DNA of 7,095 nucleotides from Clostridium sp. SCN 57-10 (GCA_001725215.1 MEFT01000074.1:1-7095); one strand, 5' to 3'. Counted from the first letter of the stretch, positions 1-6,034 are shown. The notes: generated by a model from the sequence alone, not told the origin. Made by a program: numbers and translations.

Positions 1-21
1 GGATATACCCCCCCATATACA

Positions 22-63
22 CAAAAGCCGAAGCAAGTGATAGCTTGCTTCGGCTTTTGCTTT
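22..63 (+). terminator. Rho-independent terminator hairpin, probably of a gene left of the window
   Basis: A perfect 16-bp inverted repeat pairs 22-37 with 44-59 around a 6-base loop (tgatag). The 3' arm ends in cggctttt and continues gcttt, a reasonable U-rich tail on the plus strand. The DUF819 gene on the minus strand has its own closer terminator at 93-119, so this hairpin more likely ends a plus-strand gene outside the window. Because the stem has AAAA/TTTT ends, it could also work in the opposite direction. Confidence 0.75.
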
Positions 64-92
64 GCGATATTAGCATGGAGGTATGAAGATAC

Positions 93-119
93 AAAAAGGG
101 GATGCAGTGCATCCCCTTT
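93..119 (-). terminator. Rho-independent terminator of the DUF819 gene
   Basis: An 11-bp stem pairs 95-105 with 109-119 around a 3-base loop. Read on the minus strand it is a GC-rich stem followed by a run of five T (complement of 93-97). It lies 10-36 bases beyond the stop codon of the minus-strand gene ending at 129, the expected place for its terminator. Confidence 0.8.
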
Positions 120-128
120 AGAAAAGCA

Positions 129-1322
129 TTATTTCGCCAGGATGTTGTAAACCATCAGGCCGAGCGGCGTGCCGATCATATAGCCGAACAGGCCGACGAG
201 AATGGCGGGAACGACGAGCTCGTCATAACCCTTCGCAACGCACATGGCGGCGGCGGTCGACGGCCCACCGAGGTTGGCGTTCGACGCAACAGCCAGCTCT
301 TCGATGTTAAGCTTCGCCAGCTTGCCTACGCCTATGGTGAACAGAATGTTGATGCCTGCCATGATGCCGCAGAACACGAAGAGCAGCGGCGCGTTGCGGA
401 TGACCTGCCAGAGATCTGCCGGGCAGCCGATGACAACGAAGAAGATGTAAATGAGGAAGGTGCCGATCTCCTGCGCGCCGCGCAGATTGGCAAAGAACTT
501 GGGGAAGAGCGTCGACGCAGCGACGGCAAAGATCGTCAGCATGACAAACTGGTTGCCGATCAGAATTTTTGCCCATTCAGCAGACACACTTCCTTTGAGG
601 AAGGCGGCGAGCTTTGTTGAGATGGTAACGATAACAAACGCGACAGAAATGGTGACGGCGAGGTCGATGAGCGAAATTTCCTTGCGGCCCCAGTAACCAG
701 CGGCCAGCGTTTTGCCTTCGCTCTTCGCGCTGCGCGCTTCCACCTTATCCTGGAACGGGTGCGCATAGTGTTTTTTGAAGAAGACGCTCGACGGGATCCA
801 CAGCAGGATGAAGAACGCAATGGCCATTACGAAGTTGTCGGCCACGACCTCTGCGCTCAGCATGGTCTGTGACATATTGGTCGAGCTAGCGATGGCGAAC
901 AGGTTGACGCCGCCGCCGATGTAAGAGCCGGTCAGCACGCCGGCCATTTTGTCAAGCTCGGGGATGAGGCCATTCATCGCAAAATAGGCGACAAATGCGC
1001 CGATCAGGGTTCCCACGGCGCTGATGCAGAAGCAGATGAGCAGCTTGCCGGTGTCTTTGAAGATTTTTTTCAAGTCAGCGCGGAAGAGCAGCATTGCGAC
1101 GGAAAGCGGAATGCAGTAGCTCCAAACGGTGTCGTAAACGGGTGACTCGAAGGGGATGACGCGCGCGTTAACCGCCGCAATCGCAAGGATCAGTCCGATA
1201 ACCGGTCCGGAAATACGCTCGGCCCACTTGAAGTTTTGCTCAAGGTAGATGGAGATAGTTGCAAAGAGGATGATGATGGTCCATAGTACCCAGGTGTCGT
1301 CAGCCTTAATGAGAGAGATCAT
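129..1322 (-). CDS. DUF819 family integral membrane protein (putative transporter)
   Basis: A 397-residue, strongly hydrophobic protein with about ten predicted membrane segments. It resembles the DUF819 family (Bacillus YjcL-like), whose transported substrate is not established. The start is well supported: on the minus strand AGGAGG (complement of 1329-1334) lies 6 bases before ATG. There is no cleavable signal peptide; residues 11-26 form the first membrane segment. Glycine-rich motifs occur near residues 132-145 (GSYIGGGVN) and 348-361 (NANLGGPSTAAAMC). Residues 82-109 (ADLKKIF...) resemble residues 302-329 (ADLWQVI...), so the protein looks internally duplicated, as in transporters built from two repeat units. 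A charged, probably cytoplasmic, loop lies near residues 183-214. The gene is monocistronic, with its own promoter and terminator. Family assignment is from recalled sequence character; a transport function is inference. Confidence 0.85.
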   Translation of the reverse strand: MISLIKADDTWVLWTIIILFATISIYLEQNFKWAERISGPVIGLILAIAAVNARVIPFESPVYDTVWSYCIPLSVAMLLFRADLKKIFKDTGKLLICFCISAVGTLIGAFVAYFAMNGLIPELDKMAGVLTGSYIGGGVNLFAIASSTNMSQTMLSAEVVADNFVMAIAFFILLWIPSSVFFKKHYAHPFQDKVEARSAKSEGKTLAAGYWGRKEISLIDLAVTISVAFVIVTISTKLAAFLKGSVSAEWAKILIGNQFVMLTIFAVAASTLFPKFFANLRGAQEIGTFLIYIFFVVIGCPADLWQVIRNAPLLFVFCGIMAGINILFTIGVGKLAKLNIEELAVASNANLGGPSTAAAMCVAKGYDELVVPAILVGLFGYMIGTPLGLMVYNILAK

Positions 1323-1412
1323 AGTTTTCCTCCTGTCCTTTTCACCGTGCGCATTCGCGCCTTGCGGCTCAGCTCGCGCAGCTGCGTTTCCGCAACCACG
1401 CGGCTTGTAGCT

Positions 1413-1441
1413 ATCCTACATGAAAAAATATGCGTGTGCAA
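1413..1441 (-). promoter_or_regulatory. Sigma-A-type promoter of the DUF819 gene
   Basis: On the minus strand TTGCAC (complement of 1436-1441) is followed, after exactly 17 bases, by TAGGAT (complement of 1413-1418). Transcription would start near 1406, giving a leader of about 84 bases before the ATG at 1322. The spacing is ideal and both hexamers keep most consensus positions. It lies downstream of the minus-strand terminator at 1524-1563, so the gene can be expressed independently of that signal. Confidence 0.6.
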
Positions 1442-1523
1442 GTGAAAAAAGAACGATTTGTACAAAAGGTGAAAACGATTTGTGAATTTTTTTGCCAAAT
1501 GACAGCGAATTAGGGTGCATACC

Positions 1524-1563
1524 AAATAGAAAAGCCCCGGCCGGGATGCAGTCCGGCCGGGGC
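1524..1563 (-). terminator. Strong minus-strand terminator upstream of the DUF819 gene
   Basis: A very GC-rich 11-bp perfect stem pairs 1534-1544 with 1553-1563 around an 8-base loop. On the minus strand it is followed by TTTTCTATTT, a typical U-rich tail. The plus strand has no T-run after the stem, so it acts only on minus-strand transcription. No protein gene is visible immediately upstream for it to terminate; it ends either a short RNA or an attenuated leader starting near 1621. Confidence 0.75.
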
Positions 1564-1621
1564 AGGGCAGTGCGAGGAGCACGCCCGGAAAAGAGAAAAA
1601 GCAAATATATGTGCGGTTTAT
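1525..1621 (-). ncRNA. Candidate short RNA or attenuated leader
   Basis: A minus-strand promoter candidate would start transcription near 1621, and the strong terminator at 1524-1563 would end it near 1525, giving about 97 bases. Within it, 1565-1568 pairs with 1583-1586 and 1570-1573 with 1579-1582 (one bulged A), forming a small hairpin just before the terminator stem. No known RNA family was recognised and no convincing ribosome-binding-site-led leader peptide was seen. It could be an independent small RNA or the aborted form of a longer transcript of the DUF819 gene. Expression is inferred. Confidence 0.3.
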
Positions 1622-1627
1622 AATTGA

Positions 1628-1656
1628 ATTATCGCATAACTTGAGGTGGGAATCAA
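1628..1656 (-). promoter_or_regulatory. Candidate minus-strand promoter for the short RNA
   Basis: On the minus strand TTGATT (complement of 1651-1656) is separated by exactly 17 bases from GATAAT (complement of 1628-1633). The -10 element differs from TATAAT at one position and the -35 from TTGACA at two. It faces away from lexA and points towards the terminator at 1524-1563. Confidence 0.45.
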
Positions 1657-1667
1657 CCGCGCAGGCA

Positions 1668-1692
1668 TTGCGCAAATGTAAAGTTTGTGCAA
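1668..1692. repeat. Imperfect inverted repeat between the divergent promoters
   Basis: TTGCGCAAA (1668-1676) and TTTGTGCAA (1684-1692) are inverted copies with a single mismatch, separated by 7 bases. The element lies between the minus-strand promoter candidate and the lexA promoter. Each arm is itself nearly symmetrical, which suggests a protein-binding site rather than an RNA hairpin, but no regulator can be named. Confidence 0.4.
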
Positions 1693-1731
1693 CGGATGAT
1701 GCGGGTGCACGAGAGAAGATACATTTGTTCC

Positions 1732-1747
1732 GCAAACAAACGTTTGC
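1732..1747. promoter_or_regulatory. Candidate LexA operator overlapping the lexA -35 element
   Basis: A 16-base dyad, GCAAAC-AAAC-GTTTGC, has the spacing and symmetry of the Gram-positive SOS box (CGAAC-N4-GTTCG), with the same G-to-A / C-to-T change in each half. It overlaps the -35 hexamer at 1744-1749, where a repressor would block RNA polymerase. Autorepression of lexA is known in many bacteria; use of this exact site is inferred from position and symmetry. An adjacent dyad, CGTTTG-C-CAAACG at 1741-1753, shares the right half-site. Confidence 0.55.
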
Positions 1748-1772
1748 CAAACGTAATATGCTGTGATATACT
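1744..1772 (+). promoter_or_regulatory. lexA promoter (extended -10)
   Basis: TTGCCA (1744-1749) and TATACT (1767-1772) are separated by exactly 17 bases, and TG at 1764-1765 one base before the -10 makes it an extended -10 promoter. Transcription would start near 1779, giving a leader of about 35 bases before the lexA start codon. Confidence 0.7.
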
Positions 1773-1813
1773 GGGGATAATCACCTGCGTATCATGCGCA
1801 AAGGAGGCTTTCT

Positions 1814-2404
1814 ATGAAAAAGCTGAGCCCAAAACGAATTGAAATTCTTGAGTATTTATCCAGCTTCACCGAGCAAAACGGCTATCCGCCGTCGATTCGC
1901 GAAATCTGCGAGGCGGTGCACCTGCGTTCTCCGTCTACCGTTCACGCCCACATCAAGGTGCTGAAAGAGGGTGGCTACCTCGAAAAAGATGATCGCAAGA
2001 CGCGCGCCATCAGCGTGCGCGGCAGCCGTCAGCCTGTGCGCAATGTACCTGTGCTTGGCTTGGTCACGGCGGGTGCGCCCATTTTGGCGCAGCAGATGGT
2101 GGAAGGATACGTGCCTTATATAGGCGGCGCGTCGGGCGAGTTGTTCGCCCTCACCGTGCGCGGCGATTCGATGATTAACGCCGCGATTTTGGAGGATGAC
2201 GTCGTCATCGTCAAGCGCACGCCGTCGGCTGACAATGGTGACATCGTCGTCGCGCTGCTCGGCGATGAGGCGACGGTCAAGCGCCTGTCGCGCAAAAACG
2301 GCCATGTGCGCCTCATGCCCGAAAACCCGGCCTACGAGCCGATTGACGGCGACGAATGCACCATTCTCGGCGTGGTGGTCGCCGTATACCGACCTCATGT
2401 CTAA
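1814..2404 (+). CDS. lexA: LexA, SOS-response transcriptional repressor
   Basis: A 196-residue protein of normal LexA length. It represses DNA-damage genes and, when stimulated by RecA filaments, cuts itself. The N-terminal winged helix-turn-helix covers about residues 1-65 (SIREICEAV and SPSTVHAHIKVL form the helix-turn-helix region). A short linker leads to the S24 peptidase domain. The self-cleavage bond is Ala86-Gly87 in VTAGAPI. The catalytic serine is Ser119 in RGDSM and the catalytic lysine is Lys156 in ATVKR, so the protease appears intact. The start is supported by AAGGAGG at 1801-1807, 6 bases before ATG. The promoter and a candidate operator lie directly upstream, suggesting autoregulation. 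The last 8 bases overlap recG, indicating one transcript. Confidence 0.97.
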   Translation: MKKLSPKRIEILEYLSSFTEQNGYPPSIREICEAVHLRSPSTVHAHIKVLKEGGYLEKDDRKTRAISVRGSRQPVRNVPVLGLVTAGAPILAQQMVEGYVPYIGGASGELFALTVRGDSMINAAILEDDVVIVKRTPSADNGDIVVALLGDEATVKRLSRKNGHVRLMPENPAYEPIDGDECTILGVVVAVYRPHV

Positions 2405-4460
2405 GGTGCGCGCCGTCACGCTTGACAGCCCGGTGACGGCGCTGGCGGGCGTCGGCGAAAAAAAGGCGCGGCTTCTCGAGCGGCTGTCGCTCGTCTCGCT
2501 GCGCGATTTCATTACCTATTTTCCGCGCGATTACGAAGACCGCACGCGCGTGTGCGCACTGGGCGAAGCACCGGAGGGCGAAAGCATCTGCTTCCGCGCC
2601 ACGGTGGGCACCACGCCCGACACGCGCCTCATCCGCGCGGGACTGACCATCGGCAAGGTGCGTGTGTTTGACGGCGCGGACACGCTGGAGCTGACCTTTT
2701 TTAACCGACCTTATTTGAAAAACCAACTGCTCGTCGGGCAGGAGTATGTATTCTTCGGGCGTATCGAGCGGTTCGGGCGGGGCAAAACGTGCCAGAATCC
2801 CGAGTTCGAACCGGCCGAGCGTGCCGGTATGGTCACAGGGCGGCTGCTGCCCGTCTACCGCCTGACCGAAGGCGTGACGCGCGCCATGCTTATGCAGGGC
2901 GTGCGCGAGGCGCTGCGCATCGCGGGCGACGATCTGGAAGACGTGCTGCCCGAGGAAACGGCGCGGCGTTTTTCGCTGTGCTCGCCCGCCGAGGCCTATC
3001 GCGGCATTCATGTGCCGCGCGATGAAGAGGACGTACGCCGCGCGCGCAGGCGGCTGATTTTTGAAGAATTTTTTGTATTTTCCGCCGCGTCGGAGCAGCT
3101 CAAGGGCTCGATTCGGAGGCAGCCCGCCGTGCGTATGGAGTATCACGACCCGGCGGTTTTTTACGCGCGTCTGCCGTTTGCGCCGACGGGCGCGCAGCGC
3201 CGCGCCGTTGACGAGGCGTTTGCCGATCTGTGCGGTGAAACGCGCATGAATCGTTTGGTGCAGGGCGACGTTGGCTCGGGCAAAACGCTTGTTGCCGCCG
3301 CCTGCGCCTGGCTTGCCGCGCGCAACGGGCTGCAAAGTGCCGTGATGGCGCCGACCGAGCTGCTCGCGGCGCAGCATGAGAAGACGCTTGTGCCGCTTCT
3401 GGCGCCGCTCGGCATAAGCTGCGCGGCGCTTACGGCGTCGCTGCCGCGCGCCGAAAAAACGGCGCGCAAAGCACAGCTTGCGTCTGGTGAGCTGTCCGTC
3501 GTGTGCGGCACGCACGCGCTGCTGCAGGGCGACGTGATCTTCCGCGCGCCGGGGCTTATGGTCATCGACGAGCAGCACCGCTTCGGCGTGCGCCAGCGCG
3601 CCGCGCTTGCCGAAAAGGGTGAACGAGCGCACACGCTCGTCATGTCGGCCACGCCCATTCCGCGCACACTGACCCATATTCTGTTCGGCGATCTTGACGT
3701 GTCGGTGATTGACGAGCTGCCGCCCGGACGGCAGACCATTCAGACAAGCCGCGCGGATGAATCGCTGCGCGAACGTGTGATGACGTTTGTCGCCAAACAG
3801 GTGTCGCTCGGCGGGCAGGTTTATATTGTCTGCCCGCGCATCGGAGAGGGTGACGCCGAAAGCGAGAAAAAAGCCGCCGTGCAATATGCCGAGAGGCTTA
3901 GTCACACGCTTCCGCAGCTTCGCGTCGGGCTGATGCACGGCAAGCTGAAAGCGGCGGAAAAAGAGGACACGATGGCGCGCTTTGCGCGCGGCGACCTTGA
4001 CGTGCTGGTATCGACGACGGTCGTCGAAGTCGGCGTCGACGTGCCCAACGCAACGCTGATGGTCGTGGAAAATGCCGAGCAGTTCGGCTTGTCGCAGCTG
4101 CACCAGCTGCGCGGCCGTGTCGGGCGCGGCACGCGGCAGTCGTACTGCGTGCTTATGCAGGGAGGCGGCGGTGACCTTGCACGGCAGCGGCTCGAAGCCC
4201 TGTGCAAAACGGCGGACGGCTTCGCCATCGCAGAGGAGGATCTGCGCCTGCGCGGGCCGGGCGACTTTTTCGGCAACCGCCAGCACGGCCTGCCCGAATT
4301 TAAAATCGCCGACCTCGCGGCCGACGTGCGCATTCTGCGCGCCGCGTCAGACGAAGCGAAGGCGCTGCTTGCGCGCGATCCACTGCTTACGCGGCACGAA
4401 GCGCTGCGAAATAGAGTTGCCCGCGTATTTGATCGCGCAGGGGAGACGACACTTAACTAA
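2397..4460 (+). CDS. recG: RecG, ATP-dependent branched-DNA helicase
   Basis: RecG remodels stalled replication forks and drives branch migration of Holliday junctions during repair. The protein has 687 residues, the usual RecG size. The N-terminal helix-hairpin-helix-like and wedge (OB-fold) region covers about residues 10-150, including LAGVGEKKA and YFPRDYEDR. The helicase core follows: Walker A GDVGSGKT at 290-297, Walker B DEQH at 391-394, motif III SATP at 417-420, and motif VI QLRGRVGRG at 570-578. The RecG-specific C-terminal signature LRGPGDFFGNRQHG begins near residue 618. The frame stays open upstream into lexA, but ATG at 2397 gives the normal RecG N-terminus. It overlaps the lexA stop by 8 bases and lacks a strong ribosome binding site, so translation is probably coupled to lexA. 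No terminator is visible after it. Confidence 0.96.
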   Translation: MSKVRAVTLDSPVTALAGVGEKKARLLERLSLVSLRDFITYFPRDYEDRTRVCALGEAPEGESICFRATVGTTPDTRLIRAGLTIGKVRVFDGADTLELTFFNRPYLKNQLLVGQEYVFFGRIERFGRGKTCQNPEFEPAERAGMVTGRLLPVYRLTEGVTRAMLMQGVREALRIAGDDLEDVLPEETARRFSLCSPAEAYRGIHVPRDEEDVRRARRRLIFEEFFVFSAASEQLKGSIRRQPAVRMEYHDPAVFYARLPFAPTGAQRRAVDEAFADLCGETRMNRLVQGDVGSGKTLVAAACAWLAARNGLQSAVMAPTELLAAQHEKTLVPLLAPLGISCAALTASLPRAEKTARKAQLASGELSVVCGTHALLQGDVIFRAPGLMVIDEQHRFGVRQRAALAEKGERAHTLVMSATPIPRTLTHILFGDLDVSVIDELPPGRQTIQTSRADESLRERVMTFVAKQVSLGGQVYIVCPRIGEGDAESEKKAAVQYAERLSHTLPQLRVGLMHGKLKAAEKEDTMARFARGDLDVLVSTTVVEVGVDVPNATLMVVENAEQFGLSQLHQLRGRVGRGTRQSYCVLMQGGGGDLARQRLEALCKTADGFAIAEEDLRLRGPGDFFGNRQHGLPEFKIADLAADVRILRAASDEAKALLARDPLLTRHEALRNRVARVFDRAGETTLN

Positions 4461-4490
4461 ATTACGGAAAACCCCCTTTATTTTACCTTT

Positions 4491-4519
4491 TTGATGTGGT
4501 AATATATTACTATTATATT
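4491..4519 (+). promoter_or_regulatory. Promoter of the SLH-protein gene
   Basis: TTGATG (4491-4496) is followed after exactly 17 bases by TATATT (4514-4519), so transcription would start near 4526. It lies in a short AT-rich island between two GC-rich genes. A 12-bp perfect palindrome (4499-4510) fills most of the spacer between the two hexamers. Confidence 0.6.
4499..4510. promoter_or_regulatory. 12-bp palindrome in the promoter spacer (possible operator)
   Basis: GTAATATATTAC is a perfect 12-base palindrome placed between the -35 and -10 elements. This is a common position for a dimeric repressor or, for MerR-type proteins, an activator. AT-rich palindromes arise by chance fairly easily, so the operator role is tentative. 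Confidence 0.3.
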
Positions 4520-4524
4520 GCCGA

Positions 4525-4536
4525 CGGACGCGTCCG
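4525..4536. promoter_or_regulatory. 12-bp GC-rich palindrome at the predicted transcription start
   Basis: CGGACGCGTCCG is a perfect 12-base palindrome starting at about the predicted +1. It may be an operator. In RNA it would leave too small a loop for the full stem, which favours a DNA-binding role or chance. Confidence 0.3.
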
Positions 4537-4557
4537 AAGGCAGGAAATGGGGTTTTT

Positions 4558-5850
4558 ATGAGGAAACGGATACTGGTGTGGCTGTGCGCCGTGACAGCCG
4601 CCTTCGCGCTGCTCGCGATGGAGGCGTCGGCCGCCAACTACACAGGCTGCGCCGACAGCCTCTCGCAACTCGGCTTGTTTCAGGGAACTGGAAACCCGCA
4701 AGATCCATATGAGCTTGACCGCGCGCCCAACCGCTATGAGGCGGCCGTGATGCTCGTTCGCCTGCTCGGGCGCGAGCGCCAGGCACTGGACGAAAACAAC
4801 GCCCACCCGTTTACCGACGTTCCCGCGTGGGCAGGCAAGCACGTCGGCTACCTCTATCAAAACGGGCTTACAAAGGGAAGCACCGCCACGGTGTTTGGCG
4901 GTGAGGCGTGCACCGCGCAGATGTACGCCGCGTTTGTGTTGCGCGCGATGGGCTACAGCGACGCGCCGGGCGGTGATTTTATGTATAACGGCGCGGTCGT
5001 GTACGCACAGACGCTGGGGCTTTATACCGCCGAGCAGGGCTTTTTGCGCGACGACGCCGTCGTCATGTCATACGGCGCACTCGTCACGCCGTGCAAAGAC
5101 GGCAAGCTGCTGCTTGAAAAGCTGGTTGAAGGCGGCGCGGTAGACACCGCGCGGGCACAGCCGCTGCTCGACCGTTATAGAATCTACCACGCGCTGTCTG
5201 AAAGCATGCGTCCGTTTGAAGGCGCGTATGCGCTCGACCAAAGTGTTACGGTGGACATGACGATCGAGATGCAGGGGCTGAGCATGAACTTCGGCATCGA
5301 GAACCGCATGCAGCTTAGCACGCAAAACGGGCTGCGCTATGCGACCACGACGCGCTACACGGGCATCATGGCGCAGGCGGACGAATCGTATTATTACGAT
5401 GGGCAGTCGTTCTATCAGGCGAATCAAGACGGGCGTATGCGGTACCAATGCGACGAAGAAACAGCGCGCCTTATGCTGCCCGATAACTCCGGCATCACGG
5501 CGCCCACGCAGTTCTGGCCTATTGACGACATCACCGTTGCCACGCAGGGTGGCGAAACGGTTTACACCGTAAAGATTGACGCCTCCCTGCAAGCCGTGAT
5601 GGCCGAAGCCGCGGGGACGCTCGGTAATATGGGCGTCGGTTTGCGCGATTTTGAGTATACGCTATGCATGTTCGTGCGCGACGGCGTATTTCAGCGCAGC
5701 GAGCTGGCGGCCACCTACGCGTATGAGGTGGAAGGCCAAATCGCGCACGCGAACATGAAGGTCGTCACCAAAGTCAACGGCGTTGATGCCGCCGTCACCG
5801 TGCCCGGGCCGACTGATATCTCCAGCTATATAGACGGCGGAGCGATTTAG
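4558..5850 (+). CDS. Exported S-layer-homology (SLH) domain protein
   Basis: A 430-residue predicted exported protein. Residues 1-25 form a signal peptide (MRKR, hydrophobic core, cleavage after ASA). Residues about 31-75 and 85-133 are two SLH-like repeats; the second carries the typical FTDVPAW...VGYLYQNGLTKGS...F pattern. Residues about 139-185 look like a degenerate third repeat. SLH repeats usually anchor proteins to secondary cell-wall polymer. The TRAE-type motif is altered here (NRYE at 58-61, TAQMY at 119-123), so binding may be weak. Residues about 218-410 form a separate, beta-rich region (alternating polar and hydrophobic residues, many Tyr/Thr/Gln), perhaps LolA/LppX-like or DUF6612-like; this is a low-confidence guess. 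The start is fixed by the signal peptide; the ribosome binding site is atypical (GGGG at 4549-4552, 5 bases before ATG). It has its own promoter and terminator. Confidence 0.85.
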   Translation: MRKRILVWLCAVTAAFALLAMEASAANYTGCADSLSQLGLFQGTGNPQDPYELDRAPNRYEAAVMLVRLLGRERQALDENNAHPFTDVPAWAGKHVGYLYQNGLTKGSTATVFGGEACTAQMYAAFVLRAMGYSDAPGGDFMYNGAVVYAQTLGLYTAEQGFLRDDAVVMSYGALVTPCKDGKLLLEKLVEGGAVDTARAQPLLDRYRIYHALSESMRPFEGAYALDQSVTVDMTIEMQGLSMNFGIENRMQLSTQNGLRYATTTRYTGIMAQADESYYYDGQSFYQANQDGRMRYQCDEETARLMLPDNSGITAPTQFWPIDDITVATQGGETVYTVKIDASLQAVMAEAAGTLGNMGVGLRDFEYTLCMFVRDGVFQRSELAATYAYEVEGQIAHANMKVVTKVNGVDAAVTVPGPTDISSYIDGGAI

Positions 5851-5919
5851 CAGACCGAGGGCAAAGGAGCAATTCAAAGCGCCTCCGTTTGACCGCGGAG
5901 GCGCTTTCGGTCTGCTTTT
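5850..5919 (+). terminator. Two-tier terminator of the SLH-protein gene
   Basis: The inner stem is 12 perfect base pairs (5876-5887 with 5896-5907, 8-base loop). An outer stem of 8 perfect pairs (5850-5857 with 5908-5915) abuts it directly on the 3' side and is separated from it by 18 bases on the 5' side. A short T-run, TTTT at 5916-5919, follows. The outer arm begins at the last base of the stop codon. Only the plus strand has a T-run after the structure. Confidence 0.8.
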
Positions 5920-6034
5920 AAAGTAGGAATATCAATCATTTGCGAGTGGGAGATGGGTGGACGCTTTTCAGGCCATGCTTCGTGCCGGCGCGCCGCCGTC
6001 CTAGGGGAGACTACACCAAACAGAACGCAAACCT

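Larger units (their letters stand above)
1323..1813. other. Divergent intergenic region between the DUF819 gene and lexA
   Basis: This 490-base stretch holds no convincing protein gene. From left to right it contains the ribosome binding site and promoter of the DUF819 gene, a strong minus-strand terminator (1524-1563), a small hairpin (1565-1586), a candidate minus-strand promoter (1628-1656), an imperfect inverted repeat (1668-1692), and the lexA promoter with a LexA-box-like palindrome (1732-1772). The AT content is clearly higher at 1420-1530 and 1600-1780 than in the flanking genes, as expected for regulatory DNA. Confidence 0.8.
4468..4556 (+). repeat. Long-range inverted repeat bracketing the recG-SLH gene spacer
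   Basis: AAAACCCC at 4468-4475 is the exact reverse complement of GGGGTTTT at 4549-4556, and one further G-U pair is possible (4467 with 4557). The right arm contains the G-rich stretch that probably serves as ribosome binding site for the gene starting at 4558. The left arm lies before the promoter at 4491-4519, so only transcripts reading in from recG would contain both arms. Regulatory relevance is inference. Confidence 0.35.

Noticed and set aside
8..14. Run of seven C near the left edge
   Set aside because: A short homopolymer with no partner structure; it may be slippage-prone but has no visible role.
102..620. 172-codon plus-strand frame opposite the DUF819 gene
   Set aside because: It is antisense to a well-supported membrane-protein gene, begins inside its terminator hairpin, and has a charged, featureless composition.
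1416..1604. TTG-started 62-codon frame as a leader peptide of the short minus-strand transcript
   Set aside because: No ribosome binding site precedes it, it reads through the terminator stem, and there is no run of regulatory codons of the kind seen in amino-acid attenuators.
1319..1750. 143-codon minus-strand open frame across the lexA/DUF819 intergenic region
   Set aside because: It runs through a promoter, a terminator hairpin and the lexA operator, has no ribosome binding site, and shows no protein-like pattern.
2196..2396. 67-residue N-terminal extension of recG inside lexA
   Set aside because: The extension is Ser/Arg-rich out-of-frame lexA sequence, and the RecG family's normal N-terminus begins at the ATG at 2397.
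2313..4286. A 657-codon open frame on the minus strand opposite recG
   Set aside because: It lies fully antisense to recG, which has all helicase motifs. Its product is Arg/Ala/His-rich with no recognisable domain, as expected from a GC-biased codon shadow. No ribosome binding site supports it.
5986..5995. CGGCGCGCCG palindrome before the GyrI-like gene
   Set aside because: A 10-base GC-only palindrome is expected fairly often in DNA of this composition, and it has no promoter-like elements around it.
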